Assembly: GCF_034424155.1 (NCBI RefSeq)
Contig: NZ_CP139992.1
Coordinates: forward strand, 760,012-824,011
DNA: 64,000 nt
DNA from: Hafnia alvei
Lineage (GTDB): Bacteria; Pseudomonadota; Gammaproteobacteria; Enterobacterales; Enterobacteriaceae
Direction of reading: 5' to 3'
Shown: one piece after another, positions 44,813 through 54,832 of the stretch
Position numbering within the stretch: the stretch's first letter is position 1
Layout: each line of letters starts with the position of its first letter
Position numbers and translations under genes: made by a program
Notes under the pieces: model-generated
Database searches by the model: none
The model's input: the letters and a program-made list of their open reading frames with translations, nothing else
Told to the model about the DNA's origin: nothing

Positions 44813-45811
44813 TTATTTGCGGTTAATGACCGACTCTCTCACCTTCAACTCTCCAACAAACGGTTTTACCGGCTCAACGATTTCGCCATTGCTTAAGCGC
44901 AGCGCTTGCTCAATCGCGGTGGAAATCATTTTATCGATAGGCAAATACACCGTGGAAAGCGATGGCTGTAAATATTCCGCACTAGGTTCGTCATCAAACC
45001 CAAACAGAGAAACATCATCAGGAACGCGTTTCCCCGCCTGATGGAGTGCACGCAGAGCACCGATCGCCATATCATCATTGCAGGCGAAAAGGGCGGTAAA
45101 GGATGGGTTCTTTTCGAGAAGCTCGCGGCAGGCGTGGTATCCGCCTGCGATGCTGCTATCGCTAAAGGCAACAAAATTATCACGATAGGCGATGTGGTTT
45201 TGCTCTAAAGCTTCTCGATAGCCTGCTAAGCGTGACTGCCCCGTTGGGGTATTGATGGGGGCCGTGATACAGGCGATATCGTGATGGCCGCCAGCAATCA
45301 GATAGTTGACGACTTCGCTGGCGGCTTGCTGTTGTTCGAAAACCACACAACGCTCGCGAGCCTGAGGAAGGTTGCGGTTAATCACCATCAGCGCGGGGTG
45401 CTGACTGATTAACTGCATAAGCGCAGGCTCTTCCATAAAACGCGTATAGAGAATGATGGCATCGCAACGACGATCAATCAGTAGACGAACGGCTTCAAGT
45501 TCGCCTTCAGGTGTGTCGTGACCATCGGTAACAATCATGTGTTTACCGCTGGCTTCAATAAGCTGGGCAGCTTGGCGCAGCAGTCGGCCAAAGTAGGGGC
45601 CATCAAAGTTAGAGATGACTAAACCAATGGTATTGGAGGTCTGATTCGCCAATGCTTGCGCCAGTAAATTGGGCCGATAGCCCAACTCTTCGACCGCTTT
45701 AAATACCGCAATACGGGTGCTCTCTTTAACCTGACCGGTATTATTTAATACTCGGGAAACAGTGGCCTTGGAGACGCCAGCCTGTCGCGATACATCCAGC
45801 ATGGTAATCAT
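44813..45811 (-). CDS. ascG: LacI-family regulator, AscG-like
   Basis: 332 residues. N-terminal HTH MLDVSRQAGVSKATVSRVLNNTGQV and a periplasmic-binding-protein-like effector domain (IGLVISNFDGPYFGRLL, RRCDAIILYTRFM, NDDMAIGALRALHQAG, DDVSLFGFDDEPSA). The RCDAI-Y-RF block and MITML start resemble E. coli AscG, which also neighbours hydN-hypF. No ascF/ascB transport or phospho-beta-glucosidase genes accompany it here, so its target is unclear. It could equally be another GalR-subfamily regulator. It is 39 bp downstream of galR on the same strand, and the 94-bp array follows its stop. Confidence 0.55.
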   Translation of the reverse strand: MITMLDVSRQAGVSKATVSRVLNNTGQVKESTRIAVFKAVEELGYRPNLLAQALANQTSNTIGLVISNFDGPYFGRLLRQAAQLIEASGKHMIVTDGHDTPEGELEAVRLLIDRRCDAIILYTRFMEEPALMQLISQHPALMVINRNLPQARERCVVFEQQQAASEVVNYLIAGGHHDIACITAPINTPTGQSRLAGYREALEQNHIAYRDNFVAFSDSSIAGGYHACRELLEKNPSFTALFACNDDMAIGALRALHQAGKRVPDDVSLFGFDDEPSAEYLQPSLSTVYLPIDKMISTAIEQALRLSNGEIVEPVKPFVGELKVRESVINRK

Positions 45812-45850
45812 GAATACGTTCTCTGCATTAGCCGCAAAACCTTGAGTCTA

Positions 45851-46858
45851 TCATACCGAACGCGGTGTAGAGACCGAGTGACGACATACTAGCGTGGGGC
45901 TGAACATATTCGTGGTTTCTGGCAGCGGCGATGACGTTGATAATGCCAGCGCCAGTTCTGCTGCCTGCGTTGCCATGGCGACCACGGGATAACGGATCGT
46001 GGTTAAGCGCGGGCGTAGATAGCGTGATATCAGCACGTCATCAAACCCTATTAACGAAATTTGCCCTGGAACGTCGATGCTGTTGTCGCTCAGCACCGAT
46101 AGCGCGCCAGCTGCCATAGGATCGTTATAGCAGGTCACGGCGGTTACTGCTTTTCCGTGGCCAAGCAGCTCAGTCATCGCCTGTTCGCCACCGATTTCAT
46201 CCGGTGAACCGTAGGCGATCAGCCTGTCGTCAACCGGAATATGATGTTCGTGCAATGCGTCTAAATATCCCTGTAGGCGATCGTGCGCATCGGAGATAGG
46301 GTGGTTTGAACAGATGCAGGCGATGTTTTTGTGCCCTTGCTGGATCAAGTGACGCGTAGCGAGCCAAGCACCGTAACGGTCATCCAGTGCCACACAGCGC
46401 TTTTCGAATCCCGGTAATGTACGGTTGATCAATACCATTCCCGGAATTTGCTTCATGAGATGCGCCAGCTCTTCATCTGGGATCATCTTGGCGTGAACCA
46501 CCAGCGCCGCACAGCGATGTCGGATCAATTGCTCAATCGCCTGACGTTCTTTATCGGCGTTGTGGTAACCGTTACCAATCAATAAAAAGTTACCGGTGGC
46601 ATAGGCGACCTGCTCAACCGCTTTGACCATCGCGCCAAAAAAGGGGTCAGAAACGTCAGATACAATTAAGCCAATCGTTTCAGTCGATTGCTGAGCCAGC
46701 GCGCGGGCATTGGCATTGGGATGATATTGCAACTGTTCCATGGCAGACATCACGGCATTGCGTGAGCTGTCGCTGGCTTTAGGTGAATTATTGATAACGC
46801 GAGAAACCGTGGCTACGGAAACACCCGCGAGTTTGGCAACATCCTTTATGGTAGCCAT
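45851..46858 (-). CDS. galR: GalR, galactose regulon repressor
   Basis: 335 residues from the ATG at 46858 (MATIKDVAKLAGVSVATVSRVINNSPKAS), identical in layout to E. coli GalR; the in-frame ATG four codons upstream is rejected. Long blocks match GalR (SDPFFGAMVKAVEQVAYATGNFLLIGNGYHN, RHRCAALVVHAKMIPD, DDRYGAWLATRHLIQQGH, MFSPTLV-RHSVSTP). Represses gal genes in absence of galactose. A GalR-operator-like site at 46882-46897 suggests autoregulation. In E. coli galR is between omrA and lysA; here lysA is about 25 kb away. Confidence 0.95.
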   Translation of the reverse strand: MATIKDVAKLAGVSVATVSRVINNSPKASDSSRNAVMSAMEQLQYHPNANARALAQQSTETIGLIVSDVSDPFFGAMVKAVEQVAYATGNFLLIGNGYHNADKERQAIEQLIRHRCAALVVHAKMIPDEELAHLMKQIPGMVLINRTLPGFEKRCVALDDRYGAWLATRHLIQQGHKNIACICSNHPISDAHDRLQGYLDALHEHHIPVDDRLIAYGSPDEIGGEQAMTELLGHGKAVTAVTCYNDPMAAGALSVLSDNSIDVPGQISLIGFDDVLISRYLRPRLTTIRYPVVAMATQAAELALALSTSSPLPETTNMFSPTLVCRHSVSTPRSV

Positions 46859-46881
46859 GGGATTATCCAAAAATACAGTGT

Positions 46882-46897
46882 GGGGAAGCGGTTACAC
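46882..46897. promoter_or_regulatory. GalR operator candidate upstream of galR
   Basis: GGGGAAGCGGTTACAC differs at one position from the GalR/GalS consensus GTGNAANCGNTTNCAC. Its edge is 24 bp upstream of the galR start, in a position fit for autorepression. Confidence 0.6.
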
Positions 46898-47058
46898 GCC
46901 AGTGTTGCGGAAAACCCCCGCCGCCGCAAGTCCCGTGCGATATCGGTTTCTAGGGATATGTCTCAGAACGACAGAAATAACACCGCTAGTTACATTTTGC
47001 TCACGAATGTTGCGATTCACAGCTGGTAGCGAATGGAACGACGTTTTAACCTAAATAT

Positions 47059-47147
47059 CCCAGAGGTATTGATTGGTGCGATTTCAGTACATTTGTGACT
47101 GAAGCCAATGTTTACACCGACCTACGCGGATGCGTAGGTTTTTTTTT
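47059..47147 (+). ncRNA. omrA: OmrA/OmrB-type small RNA, first copy
   Basis: The 5' end CCCAGAGGTATTGATTGGTG matches the conserved start of E. coli OmrA and OmrB, the seed that represses outer-membrane protein mRNAs. The 3' end CCTACGCGGATGCGTAGG with a run of nine T forms the terminator. About 89 nt. Lies between galR and aas as in E. coli. OmpR-like AT-rich sequence (TTACATTTTGCTCACGAATG) lies upstream near 46992. Which copy is A or B cannot be settled from sequence alone. Confidence 0.9.
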
Positions 47148-47319
47148 GTTTCCCCTGCGTATTTGGAGCTGCTGCTGTGTTGGCAGCGTTCTCCACTTTT
47201 TCCGGTATTTCCCTGAGGTGTTTCGGGTTTGAAAGGTATTTTACATATCGTTGCATTTTGAATGGTTATCTTGCGATAAATGCATAGTGATGCAGCCGAA
47301 TGTCTTCTACATTAGCCGT

Positions 47320-47409
47320 CCCAGAGGTATTGATTGGTGGGTTTTTCAGTGCATTTGCTACTGAGCCAATAAATTACACCGACCTACGCGGATGCGTAGG
47401 TTTTTTTTT
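47320..47409 (+). ncRNA. omrB: OmrA/OmrB-type small RNA, second copy
   Basis: Same 5' segment (CCCAGAGGTATTGATTGGTG) and the same terminator stem as the first copy, with a divergent middle. About 90 nt. Upstream, TTTTACATATCGTTGCATTT at about 47229-47248 is a plausible OmpR site, fitting the known control of both RNAs by EnvZ-OmpR. Confidence 0.9.
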
Positions 47410-47565
47410 GCCTCAATCCTGCCGTAACTTCTTATCGTGCGTTACATACTCTTAAAATATGATTATTTCTTATCTGTTTCCTGAAAAAATATCAGGGCTT
47501 TAGTATGCTCAACGAAAATATGCGTGATATTTATTGCGTATAACCTTTGAACATAGGGAGATGTC

Positions 47566-49734
47566 ATGATTTTCCGTTTTTTCCGCGCTTTGTTTCGCTT
47601 GATATTCCGCATAAAAATTACCGGTCTTGAGCACTCTTTCAAGCATGAAAAATTGCTCATAACGCCCAATCATGTCTCATTTTTAGACGGCGTTTTAATG
47701 GCGCTTTATTTGCCCATTAGGCCTGTATTTGCCGTTTATAGCTCGATTGCTGATAGCCGGTACATGCGTTTTATCAGCAAGTATGTGGATATTGTGGCGC
47801 TCGATCCTACTAAGCCGATGGCGATTAAACATCTGATCCGTCTGGTTGAGCAGGGACGTCCGGTGGTGATTTTCCCTGAAGGGCGTATCACCGTGACCGG
47901 CTCGATGATGAAGATTTATGATGGTGCCGCGTTTGTGGCGGCGCGATCAGGTGCGGCGATTATTCCCGTTCGAATTGAAGGCGCAGAGTTTACGCCGTTT
48001 GGTCGCCTACGCGGGCTGTTTAAAATCCGCTGGTTCCCTCAGATCAGTATTCATATTTTGCCGCCAACGCATTTGGCCATGCCCGAAGCACCGCGTGCGC
48101 GCGACCGTCGTTTGTTAGCCGGTGAGCATCTGCATGACATCATGATGAAGGCGCGGATGGATTCTCAGCCGCAGCATACTTTATATCAGGGGCTGCTGGC
48201 GGCAATGACCCGCTACGGCGCTTCCAAACCGATTATCGAAGACATCTCTTTTAAAGAAGATAGCTACCGTACGCTATTAAAAAAATCACTAGGGGTAAGC
48301 CGTATTCTCGAGCGATTCACCACGGAAGGTGAGCACGTGGGTATGTTGTTGCCGAACGCAACGATTACAGCCGCCGCGATTATTGGTGCCACCATGCGTA
48401 ACCGCGTTCCCGCATTGTTGAACTACACTGCGGGCGTTAACGGCGTGAAGAATGCCATGTTGGCTGCTAACATCAAAACCATCGTGACGTCGCGCCAGTT
48501 TTTAGAAAAAGGCAAGCTGACGCATTTGCCCGAGCAGGTGACCGAGGCTAACTGGGTCTATCTGGAAGATCTGAAAGATACCGTAACGCGCGATGATAAA
48601 ATTTGGATTATCAAACATTTGCTGCGGCCTGAACGCGCGATGCTTCCCCAAAAGCCGGATGATGCCGCGCTGATCCTGTTTACCTCAGGCTCTGAAGGCT
48701 ATCCAAAAGGCGTGGTGCATTCCCACGCTAGCCTGATGGCTAACGTTGAGCAAATTCGTACCGTGGCTGATTTTACGCCTGCGGACCGTTTTATGTCGGC
48801 CTTACCGCTGTTCCATGCCTTTGGTTTGACCGTTGGCTTGTTCACGCCGTTGATGACCGGCAGCCGCGTTTTCCTCTATCCAAGTCCTTTGCATTATCGC
48901 GTAGTGCCGGAACTGGTCTACGATCGTAACTGTACCGTGCTGTTTGGTACCTCAACCTTCTTGGGGAACTACGCGCGTTTTGCTCATCCTTATGATTTTG
49001 CTCGCTTGCGTTACGTGGTGGCTGGCGCTGAGAAACTATCGCCACATACGGCGCAGGTTTGGCAGGACAAATTTGGCATTCGTATTCTGGAAGGCTATGG
49101 CGTGACCGAATGTGCGCCAGTGGTGGCGATTAACGTACCAATGTCGACGAAGGTCGGCAGCGTTGGCCGAATTTTGCCATCGATGGAAGCGCGCTTAATG
49201 AAGATTACTGGCATAGAGCAAGGCGGGCGTTTACAGCTACGCGGGCCAAATATCATGAAAGGCTATCTGCGAGTCGAGAATCCTGGCGTGCTGGAAGTTC
49301 CACAGGCGGAAAATGCTGACGGCGTGATGGAAGCGGGCTGGTATGACACCGGTGATGTGGTCACGTTAGACGATAGAGGCTATTGCGTTATCCGCGGGCG
49401 CGTTAAGCGTTTTGCGAAGTTAGCGGGCGAAATGGTATCGCTGGAAAGCGTGGAGCAGCTGGCCTTAAAAGTGTCTCCCGATCATGAACATGCAGCGTCG
49501 TCGCGTAGTGACAGCAGTAAAGGCGAAGCGCTGGTGTTGTTTACGACCGATGCTGAATTAAGCCGTGATCGCTTGTTAAAACAGGCGCGTGAAAGCGGTG
49601 TGCCAGAACTTGCCGTGCCACGCGATATTCGTTTCCTTAAACCATTGCCGGTGTTAGGGAGCGGGAAAATTGATTTCGTTACCCTACGCCAAATGGCCGA
49701 AAACAAAGAGACCGCAACCGGAGAAACAGCATGA
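47566..49734 (+). CDS. aas: Aas, 2-acyl-GPE acyltransferase / acyl-ACP synthetase
   Basis: 722 residues with two fused domains. The N-terminal acyltransferase (about 1-200) has NHVSFLDG (HX4D) and FPEGR. The C-terminal AMP-binding domain has [17 protein letters not shown] and [14 protein letters not shown], then the YDTGDVV segment. It re-acylates lysophosphatidylethanolamine brought in by LplT. Inner-membrane associated. AGGGAGATGTC precedes the ATG. ATGA overlap with lplT. Confidence 0.96.
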   Translation: MIFRFFRALFRLIFRIKITGLEHSFKHEKLLITPNHVSFLDGVLMALYLPIRPVFAVYSSIADSRYMRFISKYVDIVALDPTKPMAIKHLIRLVEQGRPVVIFPEGRITVTGSMMKIYDGAAFVAARSGAAIIPVRIEGAEFTPFGRLRGLFKIRWFPQISIHILPPTHLAMPEAPRARDRRLLAGEHLHDIMMKARMDSQPQHTLYQGLLAAMTRYGASKPIIEDISFKEDSYRTLLKKSLGVSRILERFTTEGEHVGMLLPNATITAAAIIGATMRNRVPALLNYTAGVNGVKNAMLAANIKTIVTSRQFLEKGKLTHLPEQVTEANWVYLEDLKDTVTRDDKIWIIKHLLRPERAMLPQKPDDAALILFTSGSEGYPKGVVHSHASLMANVEQIRTVADFTPADRFMSALPLFHAFGLTVGLFTPLMTGSRVFLYPSPLHYRVVPELVYDRNCTVLFGTSTFLGNYARFAHPYDFARLRYVVAGAEKLSPHTAQVWQDKFGIRILEGYGVTECAPVVAINVPMSTKVGSVGRILPSMEARLMKITGIEQGGRLQLRGPNIMKGYLRVENPGVLEVPQAENADGVMEAGWYDTGDVVTLDDRGYCVIRGRVKRFAKLAGEMVSLESVEQLALKVSPDHEHAASSRSDSSKGEALVLFTTDAELSRDRLLKQARESGVPELAVPRDIRFLKPLPVLGSGKIDFVTLRQMAENKETATGETA

Positions 49735-50939
49735 GTGATGCAGTAAGTCCGACAGCGCCGCTGTTAAACCGCAGCATGAAGGCGGTGATTCTGGCGCAGT
49801 TTTTCTCGGCGTTTGGTGATAATGCGTTGTTGTTTGCCACGCTTGCGGTGATCAAACAGCAGCTCTATCCCGATTGGAGCCAGCCGGTTTTACAGATGGC
49901 GTTTGTGGCGACCTATATCATTCTTGCCCCGTTCGTGGGGCAGTTTGCCGACAGTTTCTCCAAAGGCCGAGTCATGATGGTCGCCAATGCGCTGAAACTG
50001 CTGGGCGCGTTGGTTATCTGTTTCGGCTTTAATCCATTCTTGGGATATACCCTGGTGGGCATTGGCGCGGCGGCTTACTCTCCGGCGAAATACGGTATTC
50101 TCGGCGAGATCACCAGTGGCGATCAGTTGGTGAAAGCGAACGGGTTGATGGAGGCCTCCACGATCGCGGCGATCCTGATTGGATCGGTGGCTGGCGGTAT
50201 GATGGCTGATCTCAATGTGATCGCGGCATTGGCACTATGCGTATTGGTTTATGGCGCAGCGGTGGCGGCTAATTGGTTCATACCGAAACTAAAAGCGGCG
50301 CATCCCGCGCAGTCATGGAATCCTGCCCGTATGGTGTCGATTTTCGGCAATGCGTGTCGGGTGTTATGGAATAATCAGGAAGCACGTTTTTCGCTGATTG
50401 GCACCAGCCTATTTTGGGGAGCCGGTGTTACGCTGCGTTTCCTGCTCGTGCTGTGGGTGCCAGTGGTGCTGAATATCACGGATAACACCACACCAACCTT
50501 GCTGAACGCGATGGTGGCGGTCGGGATTGTGATTGGCGCGGCGGCGGCGGCGAAACTTGTCACGCTAACTACGGTGAAACGCTGTCTGCCTGCGGGTGTT
50601 TTGATTGGCGTTGTGGTGGCGTGGTTTGCAATGCAAAGCAGCCCATCGGTTTCTTATGCGCTGTTAGTGCTGGTGGGGATTTGCGGCGGCTTCTTTGTGG
50701 TGCCGCTAAATGCGTTGCTGCAAGAGCGTGGAAGGCACAGCGTAGGCGCGGGTAATGCTATCGCGGTACAGAATCTAGGTGAAAACACCGCCATGCTGCT
50801 GATGCTAGGGTTGTATTCGCTGGTGGTGAAAATCGGTGTCCCTGTGGTGGGGATCGGTGTGGGCTTTGGCGTGGTCTTTGCCTTGGCAATCGCGGGCGTC
50901 TGGGGATGGGACGTGGTGCGTAGAAAACGCAAAATTTAA
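49731..50939 (+). CDS. lplT: LplT, lysophospholipid transporter
   Basis: 402 residues of the major facilitator superfamily with about 12 membrane helices. The first helix contains [23 protein letters not shown], typical of LplT. It flips lysophosphatidylethanolamine across the inner membrane to Aas. The start overlaps the aas stop (ATGA), the standard aas-lplT coupling. A terminator hairpin follows at 50952. Confidence 0.95.
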   Translation: MSDAVSPTAPLLNRSMKAVILAQFFSAFGDNALLFATLAVIKQQLYPDWSQPVLQMAFVATYIILAPFVGQFADSFSKGRVMMVANALKLLGALVICFGFNPFLGYTLVGIGAAAYSPAKYGILGEITSGDQLVKANGLMEASTIAAILIGSVAGGMMADLNVIAALALCVLVYGAAVAANWFIPKLKAAHPAQSWNPARMVSIFGNACRVLWNNQEARFSLIGTSLFWGAGVTLRFLLVLWVPVVLNITDNTTPTLLNAMVAVGIVIGAAAAAKLVTLTTVKRCLPAGVLIGVVVAWFAMQSSPSVSYALLVLVGICGGFFVVPLNALLQERGRHSVGAGNAIAVQNLGENTAMLLMLGLYSLVVKIGVPVVGIGVGFGVVFALAIAGVWGWDVVRRKRKI

Positions 50940-50951
50940 ATGGTTTTAAGT

Positions 50952-50979
50952 GCCCTCCCGGTAAAGGGAGGGCCGTTTT
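50952..50979 (+). terminator. Terminator after lplT
   Basis: GCCCTCCC pairs with GGGAGGGC over a GGTAAA loop, followed by CGTTTTAG. It lies between convergent lplT and tas. Confidence 0.7.
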
Positions 50980-50984
50980 AGCAC

Positions 50985-52025
50985 TTATGGTGCCGGATAA
51001 GTAAAGCGGCTATGGATCTCATCAATAGCTTTCAGCACATCTTCGTTGAGCACCAAATTTCTGCTTTCAATATTACTCTTCAACTGTTCCTGCGTGGTTG
51101 CGCCCAGCAAAGTGCTGGACACAAATGGCTGCTGACGCACAAACGCCAATGCCATCTGCGCGGGATCTAACCCATGTTTTTTCGCTAGTGCCACATATTC
51201 AGCAACGGCACCTTCGGTTTGTTTGCTGGTGTAGCGAGTGAAACGGCTAAACAGGGTGTTACGCGCCGTGGCGGGTTTTGCCCCGTTGAGGTATTTTCCG
51301 CTTAAGGTGCCGAAGCCTAAGCAAGAATAGGCCAACAGCTCAACGCCTTCATATTGGCTGATTTCCGCTAATCCCACTTCAAAACTGCGATTGAGCAAAC
51401 TGTAGGGGTTTTGGATGGAAACGATACGCGGCAGATCGTGTTTTTCTGCCAGCTGTAGGTAACGCATGACGCCCCAAGGCGTTTCGTTAGAAACCCCGAT
51501 ATAGCGAATTTTACCTGCACGAACTTGCTCAGACAGTGCTTCTAAGGTTTCTAAGATCGTGACTGCGGGCTTCTGTTCGGTATAGCGGTAACCCAGCTGA
51601 CCGAAACAGTTGGTTGGCCGCTGAGGCCAATGCAGTTGGTAAAGATCGACATAATCGGTATTGAGCCGCTTTAAGCTGGCATCCAGCGCGGCGCGTATAT
51701 TTTTACGATCGAGAGCTTGTTCAGGACGAATACCGCTGTCGTTGTTACGCACAGGCCCGGTGATTTTCGTCGCCAGCACAATTTTCTCACGGTTGCCTCG
51801 TTTGGCTAGCCAGCTGCCAATATAGGACTCGGTCAGACCTTGAGTTTCTGGGCGAGGCGGCACCGGATACATTTCTGCGGTATCAATCAGGTTAATTCCG
51901 CTGGCAATCGCCAGATCGAGTTGTGCGTGGGCATCAGCTTCGCTGTTTTGTTCCCCGAACGTCATGGTTCCTAAGCCCAGTTCGCTAACTTCCAGCGAGC
52001 TGTGTGGAATGCGGTGATATTGCAT
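50985..52025 (-). CDS. tas: Tas, aldo-keto reductase
   Basis: 346 residues from the ATG at 52025 (MQYHRIPHSSLEVSELGLGTMTFGEQNSEADAHAQLD), the same N-terminus as E. coli Tas; a longer frame to 52082 is rejected. AKR catalytic residues are in LIDTAEMYPVPPRPETQG, LATKITG and LYQLHWPQRPTNCFG. NADP(H) binding at FVSSTLLGATTQEQLKSNIES. In E. coli Tas suppresses tyrosine auxotrophy; its physiological substrate is unclear. Convergent with lplT. Confidence 0.95.
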   Translation of the reverse strand: MQYHRIPHSSLEVSELGLGTMTFGEQNSEADAHAQLDLAIASGINLIDTAEMYPVPPRPETQGLTESYIGSWLAKRGNREKIVLATKITGPVRNNDSGIRPEQALDRKNIRAALDASLKRLNTDYVDLYQLHWPQRPTNCFGQLGYRYTEQKPAVTILETLEALSEQVRAGKIRYIGVSNETPWGVMRYLQLAEKHDLPRIVSIQNPYSLLNRSFEVGLAEISQYEGVELLAYSCLGFGTLSGKYLNGAKPATARNTLFSRFTRYTSKQTEGAVAEYVALAKKHGLDPAQMALAFVRQQPFVSSTLLGATTQEQLKSNIESRNLVLNEDVLKAIDEIHSRFTYPAP

Positions 52026-52120
52026 AGCTGAGCATCCTTCATGTATGGAACGTGTTCTTAGAGGATGGAACGTCATCCTCATTTTATTTCTGCTACTACT
52101 TTAGCAAGATTATATGGGCC

Positions 52121-52170
52121 TATACCCTTCATACTTGAAGCAACTCCAACTCCAATTATTTTGGGTATAT
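52121..52170. repeat. Interspersed palindromic repeat (copy of the 20.5 kb element)
   Basis: TATACCC at the left and GGGTATA at the right bound TCATACTTGAAGCAACTC, the motif also present at 20491-20525. It lies between tas and the Pho boxes of phoA. Confidence 0.5.
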
Positions 52171-52201
52171 ATTTACCTCGATATTTCGAGATTACGCCAC
52201 A

Positions 52202-52257
52202 TTGTCATATTTCTAGAACAACTCCGTCACAAAACCTTCACTAAGCCTTCTTATACT
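52202..52257 (+). promoter_or_regulatory. Pho boxes and -10 of phoA
   Basis: Two Pho-box-like units, TTGTCATATTTCTAGAAC (52202-52219) and CCGTCACAAAACCTTCAC (52224-52241), resemble the CTGTCATAWAWCTGTCAY consensus. TATACT at about 52252-52257 is a good -10. PhoB control under phosphate limitation is expected. Confidence 0.65.
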
Positions 52258-52317
52258 GCCTGCATCTTGAAGCGCGAAGCGTATATGCAGAGTATTTATT
52301 TACAAGGAGATAGTGAA

Positions 52318-53739
52318 GTGGCCTCTAATAAAATTTTTTCGTTATCGATGTTAAGCCTGATGATGTTAATGCCACCGGTGCAGGCCGCTAATCCGGCTGT
52401 CGCTGATTTAACGGCGCGAGCAGCCCAAGGGGATATCACCCAGTTTGGTGGTGCACGACGCATGACGCAGGATCAAACGACCGCACTCATTGCTTCTTTA
52501 AGTAATAAAACGGCTAAAAATGTCATTTTGCTGATTGGCGACGGTATGGGGGATTCTGAAATTACCTCTGCGCGTAACTATGCCGAAGGCGCTGGCGGCC
52601 AATTTAAAGGAATTGATGCCTTGCCGCTGACGGGGCAATACACGCATTACTCTTTGGATAAGAAAAGCCATAAACCAGACTATGTCACAGACTCTGCGGC
52701 TTCAGCGACCGCATGGAGCACCGGCGTGAAAACCTACAATGGCGCTCTGGGCGTAGACGTGAACGGTAAGTCTCATCGCACCCTATTAGAAATTGCGAAA
52801 GCGGCGGGAAAAGCCACGGGCAACGTCTCAACGGCAGAATTGCAGGACGCCACGCCTGCGGCACAGGCATCTCATGTAACCTCACGGAAATGCTATGGGC
52901 CAAGTAAAACGCTGGAACTGTGCCCAGGGAATGCGTTGGAAAATGGCGGTGAAGGCTCTATTACCGAGCAGCTTTTAAAAACCCGTGCCGACGTGACGCT
53001 GGGCGGTGGGGCCAAAACTTTCTCTGAAACGGCAAATTCAGGCGATTGGAAAGGCAAAACGCTGATGCAGCAGGCCGAAGGGCTTGGCTACCAGGTGGTC
53101 ACGAATCTGGATGAGTTAAACAAACTGAGCATTGCTGACCAGCAAAAGCCGGTTCTGGGGCTCTTTTCTGAAGGCAACATGCCGGTACGCTGGCAGGGGC
53201 CAAAAGCGACCTATCACGGGAATCTGGATGGCGCGCCGGTAACCTGTAGCGTTAATCCTGAACGCAGCGCTTCTACGCCGACGCTGGCGCAGATGACAGA
53301 AAAAGCGATTTCGTTGTTAGATAAAAATCCAAAAGGTTTCTTCTTGCAGGTAGAAGGGGCGTCGATCGATAAACAAGATCATGCTGCTAATCCCTGTGGG
53401 CAATTCGGTGAGACCGTTGACTTAGATGAAGCGGTACAAAAAGCATTAGAATTTGCGCGCAAAGAGGGCAATACCTTGGTGATTGTGACCGCAGACCATG
53501 CCCATTCCAGCCAGATTATTGCACCCGATAGTAAAGCGCCGGGGCTGACTCAGGCGTTAACGACCAAAGATGGTGCGGTGATGGCGATTAGCTACGGCAA
53601 TTCTGAAGGTGACTCACAGGAACATACGGGAACTCAGCTTCGTGTCGCAGCCTATGGGCCACATGCGGGTAACGTGGTTGGCTTGACCGATCAAACCGAT
53701 CTGTTCTTTACCATGCGTAATGCGATGGGAATTAAGTAG
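52318..53739 (+). CDS. phoA: Alkaline phosphatase PhoA
   Basis: 473 residues from the GTG at 52318, which has AAGGAGATAGTGAA before it; the longer in-frame extension to 52114 would run through the Pho boxes and is rejected. Signal peptide about 1-22 ([16 protein letters not shown]). Active-site serine in [16 protein letters not shown], zinc/magnesium ligands in [23 protein letters not shown] and EHTGTQL; cysteine pairs [12 protein letters not shown] and TC...NPC form the two periplasmic disulfides. It releases phosphate from monoesters. It lies between tas and ygdQ, a place where E. coli has ygdR, not phoA. Confidence 0.95.
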   Translation: MASNKIFSLSMLSLMMLMPPVQAANPAVADLTARAAQGDITQFGGARRMTQDQTTALIASLSNKTAKNVILLIGDGMGDSEITSARNYAEGAGGQFKGIDALPLTGQYTHYSLDKKSHKPDYVTDSAASATAWSTGVKTYNGALGVDVNGKSHRTLLEIAKAAGKATGNVSTAELQDATPAAQASHVTSRKCYGPSKTLELCPGNALENGGEGSITEQLLKTRADVTLGGGAKTFSETANSGDWKGKTLMQQAEGLGYQVVTNLDELNKLSIADQQKPVLGLFSEGNMPVRWQGPKATYHGNLDGAPVTCSVNPERSASTPTLAQMTEKAISLLDKNPKGFFLQVEGASIDKQDHAANPCGQFGETVDLDEAVQKALEFARKEGNTLVIVTADHAHSSQIIAPDSKAPGLTQALTTKDGAVMAISYGNSEGDSQEHTGTQLRVAAYGPHAGNVVGLTDQTDLFFTMRNAMGIK

Positions 53740-53944
53740 CTGTTTATACTTATTATATAAGGAATAGCATTGGTCATTGGGTGGGGTTCCGCCCATATTT
53801 AACGGTGGGGAGGTGGGTGCTTCTTGGCACGCCTCCTAAAAAATAGATGGCGTTTAGATAAAGTAACTCTGCGGTAATACCTTATTGCATGTTATGTTTT
53901 GGCTATAAGTATTTTCATAGGCAGTATGTATTGCGCGTTATCTT

Positions 53945-54778
53945 ATGAAAGAAAATAGTCCAGCAGATAAACAATCCCTTATTGAAAATGAAGTTGGAGA
54001 GCATCTCCGTTTTTATCGACTTTGCGGGATAATGGCTGCAGCAAGTGTCGTATTTATTACCTTACTAACGGTATTGGTGTATCCGGAAAGCATGCATGAA
54101 AATGCCTACCGCGTCGCTTGTCTGGTGTATGGCCCTGCAACACTTCTTTTACTCCTCGGCATGTTTAAATATCCAACGGTATGCAGTTGGATATTATTCG
54201 CTGCTTTTCACGCCATGCTGCTGTATTTATTTATTGATGGCACGACGTTTAATCTCGTTATATCGACATTGTTTTCGTTATTCTTTTTATTCGGTGTTGT
54301 TGCGAATACCCAATTCTATCGTGGTATCGAACGACCGCTGTGGCTGGCGCAGCGCAGATGCAAACCAGTTGGGTTACTGTGTTTTATTGCATTACTGGCG
54401 GCTTTACTGAGCAGCGGGTATGCGTTTCGTTGGATTGAAAAGAAAAAAGAAGATCCGCTGCAGTGGATTGAATATCGCCGTGAAATGCTGAAACGCTATG
54501 TGGATACGACTCCGCAAGCTGATACTTCAGACAGCATGTTTAAGCTGCGTCGGGTCAGGTTGGAAGGGAAAACGCTGGTGTTTGTTTTCCGTGTTATTCC
54601 GCCATCGGATGAGCCGATTGAAAGCACTTTAGCCAAACATGCCAAAGATGATTTTATTGCACACTGCAAAGAGAAAGGAATTCGCCATTACAATATGAAA
54701 ATCATGTACGTGTATCACGTTGAGCAGCTCGAACATATCTTTGTAATGGATAAGAAAGACTGTGCCCGATTAAGCTAA
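53945..54778 (+). CDS. Unrecognised five-TM membrane protein with C-terminal soluble domain
   Basis: 277 residues. A short charged N-terminus is followed by about five membrane helices (about 28-48, 56-75, 79-97, 103-124, 141-160). The final 110 residues are soluble and charged (KKKEDPLQWIEYRREMLKRYVD, then FVFRVIPPSDEPIE and HAKDDFIAHCKEKGIRHYNMKIMYVYHVEQL). I do not recognise a family. Monocistronic, 205 bp after phoA and ended by a strong terminator. The start is uncertain since no clear ribosome site precedes the ATG. Local AT content is higher than in neighbours. Confidence 0.65.
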   Translation: MKENSPADKQSLIENEVGEHLRFYRLCGIMAAASVVFITLLTVLVYPESMHENAYRVACLVYGPATLLLLLGMFKYPTVCSWILFAAFHAMLLYLFIDGTTFNLVISTLFSLFFLFGVVANTQFYRGIERPLWLAQRRCKPVGLLCFIALLAALLSSGYAFRWIEKKKEDPLQWIEYRREMLKRYVDTTPQADTSDSMFKLRRVRLEGKTLVFVFRVIPPSDEPIESTLAKHAKDDFIAHCKEKGIRHYNMKIMYVYHVEQLEHIFVMDKKDCARLS

Positions 54779-54779
54779 T

Positions 54780-54810
54780 AAAAAAGGAGAACGAGAGTTC
54801 TCCTTTTTTA
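54780..54810. terminator. Bidirectional terminator
   Basis: GGAGAAC and GTTCTCC pair over GAGA, flanked by AAAAA and TTTTTT. It serves the plus-strand membrane protein and the minus-strand ygdQ. Confidence 0.92.
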
Positions 54811-54832
54811 TTTGTGTATGAATAATCTGATG

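Noticed and set aside
44498-45041. Gly/Trp-rich ORFs with internal repetition
   Set aside because: They are translations of the 94-bp tandem noncoding array and run antisense into the regulator gene.
52114-52317. N-terminal extension of PhoA
   Set aside because: It would read through a repeat, the Pho boxes and the -10; the GTG at 52318 has a strong ribosome site and starts a signal peptide.
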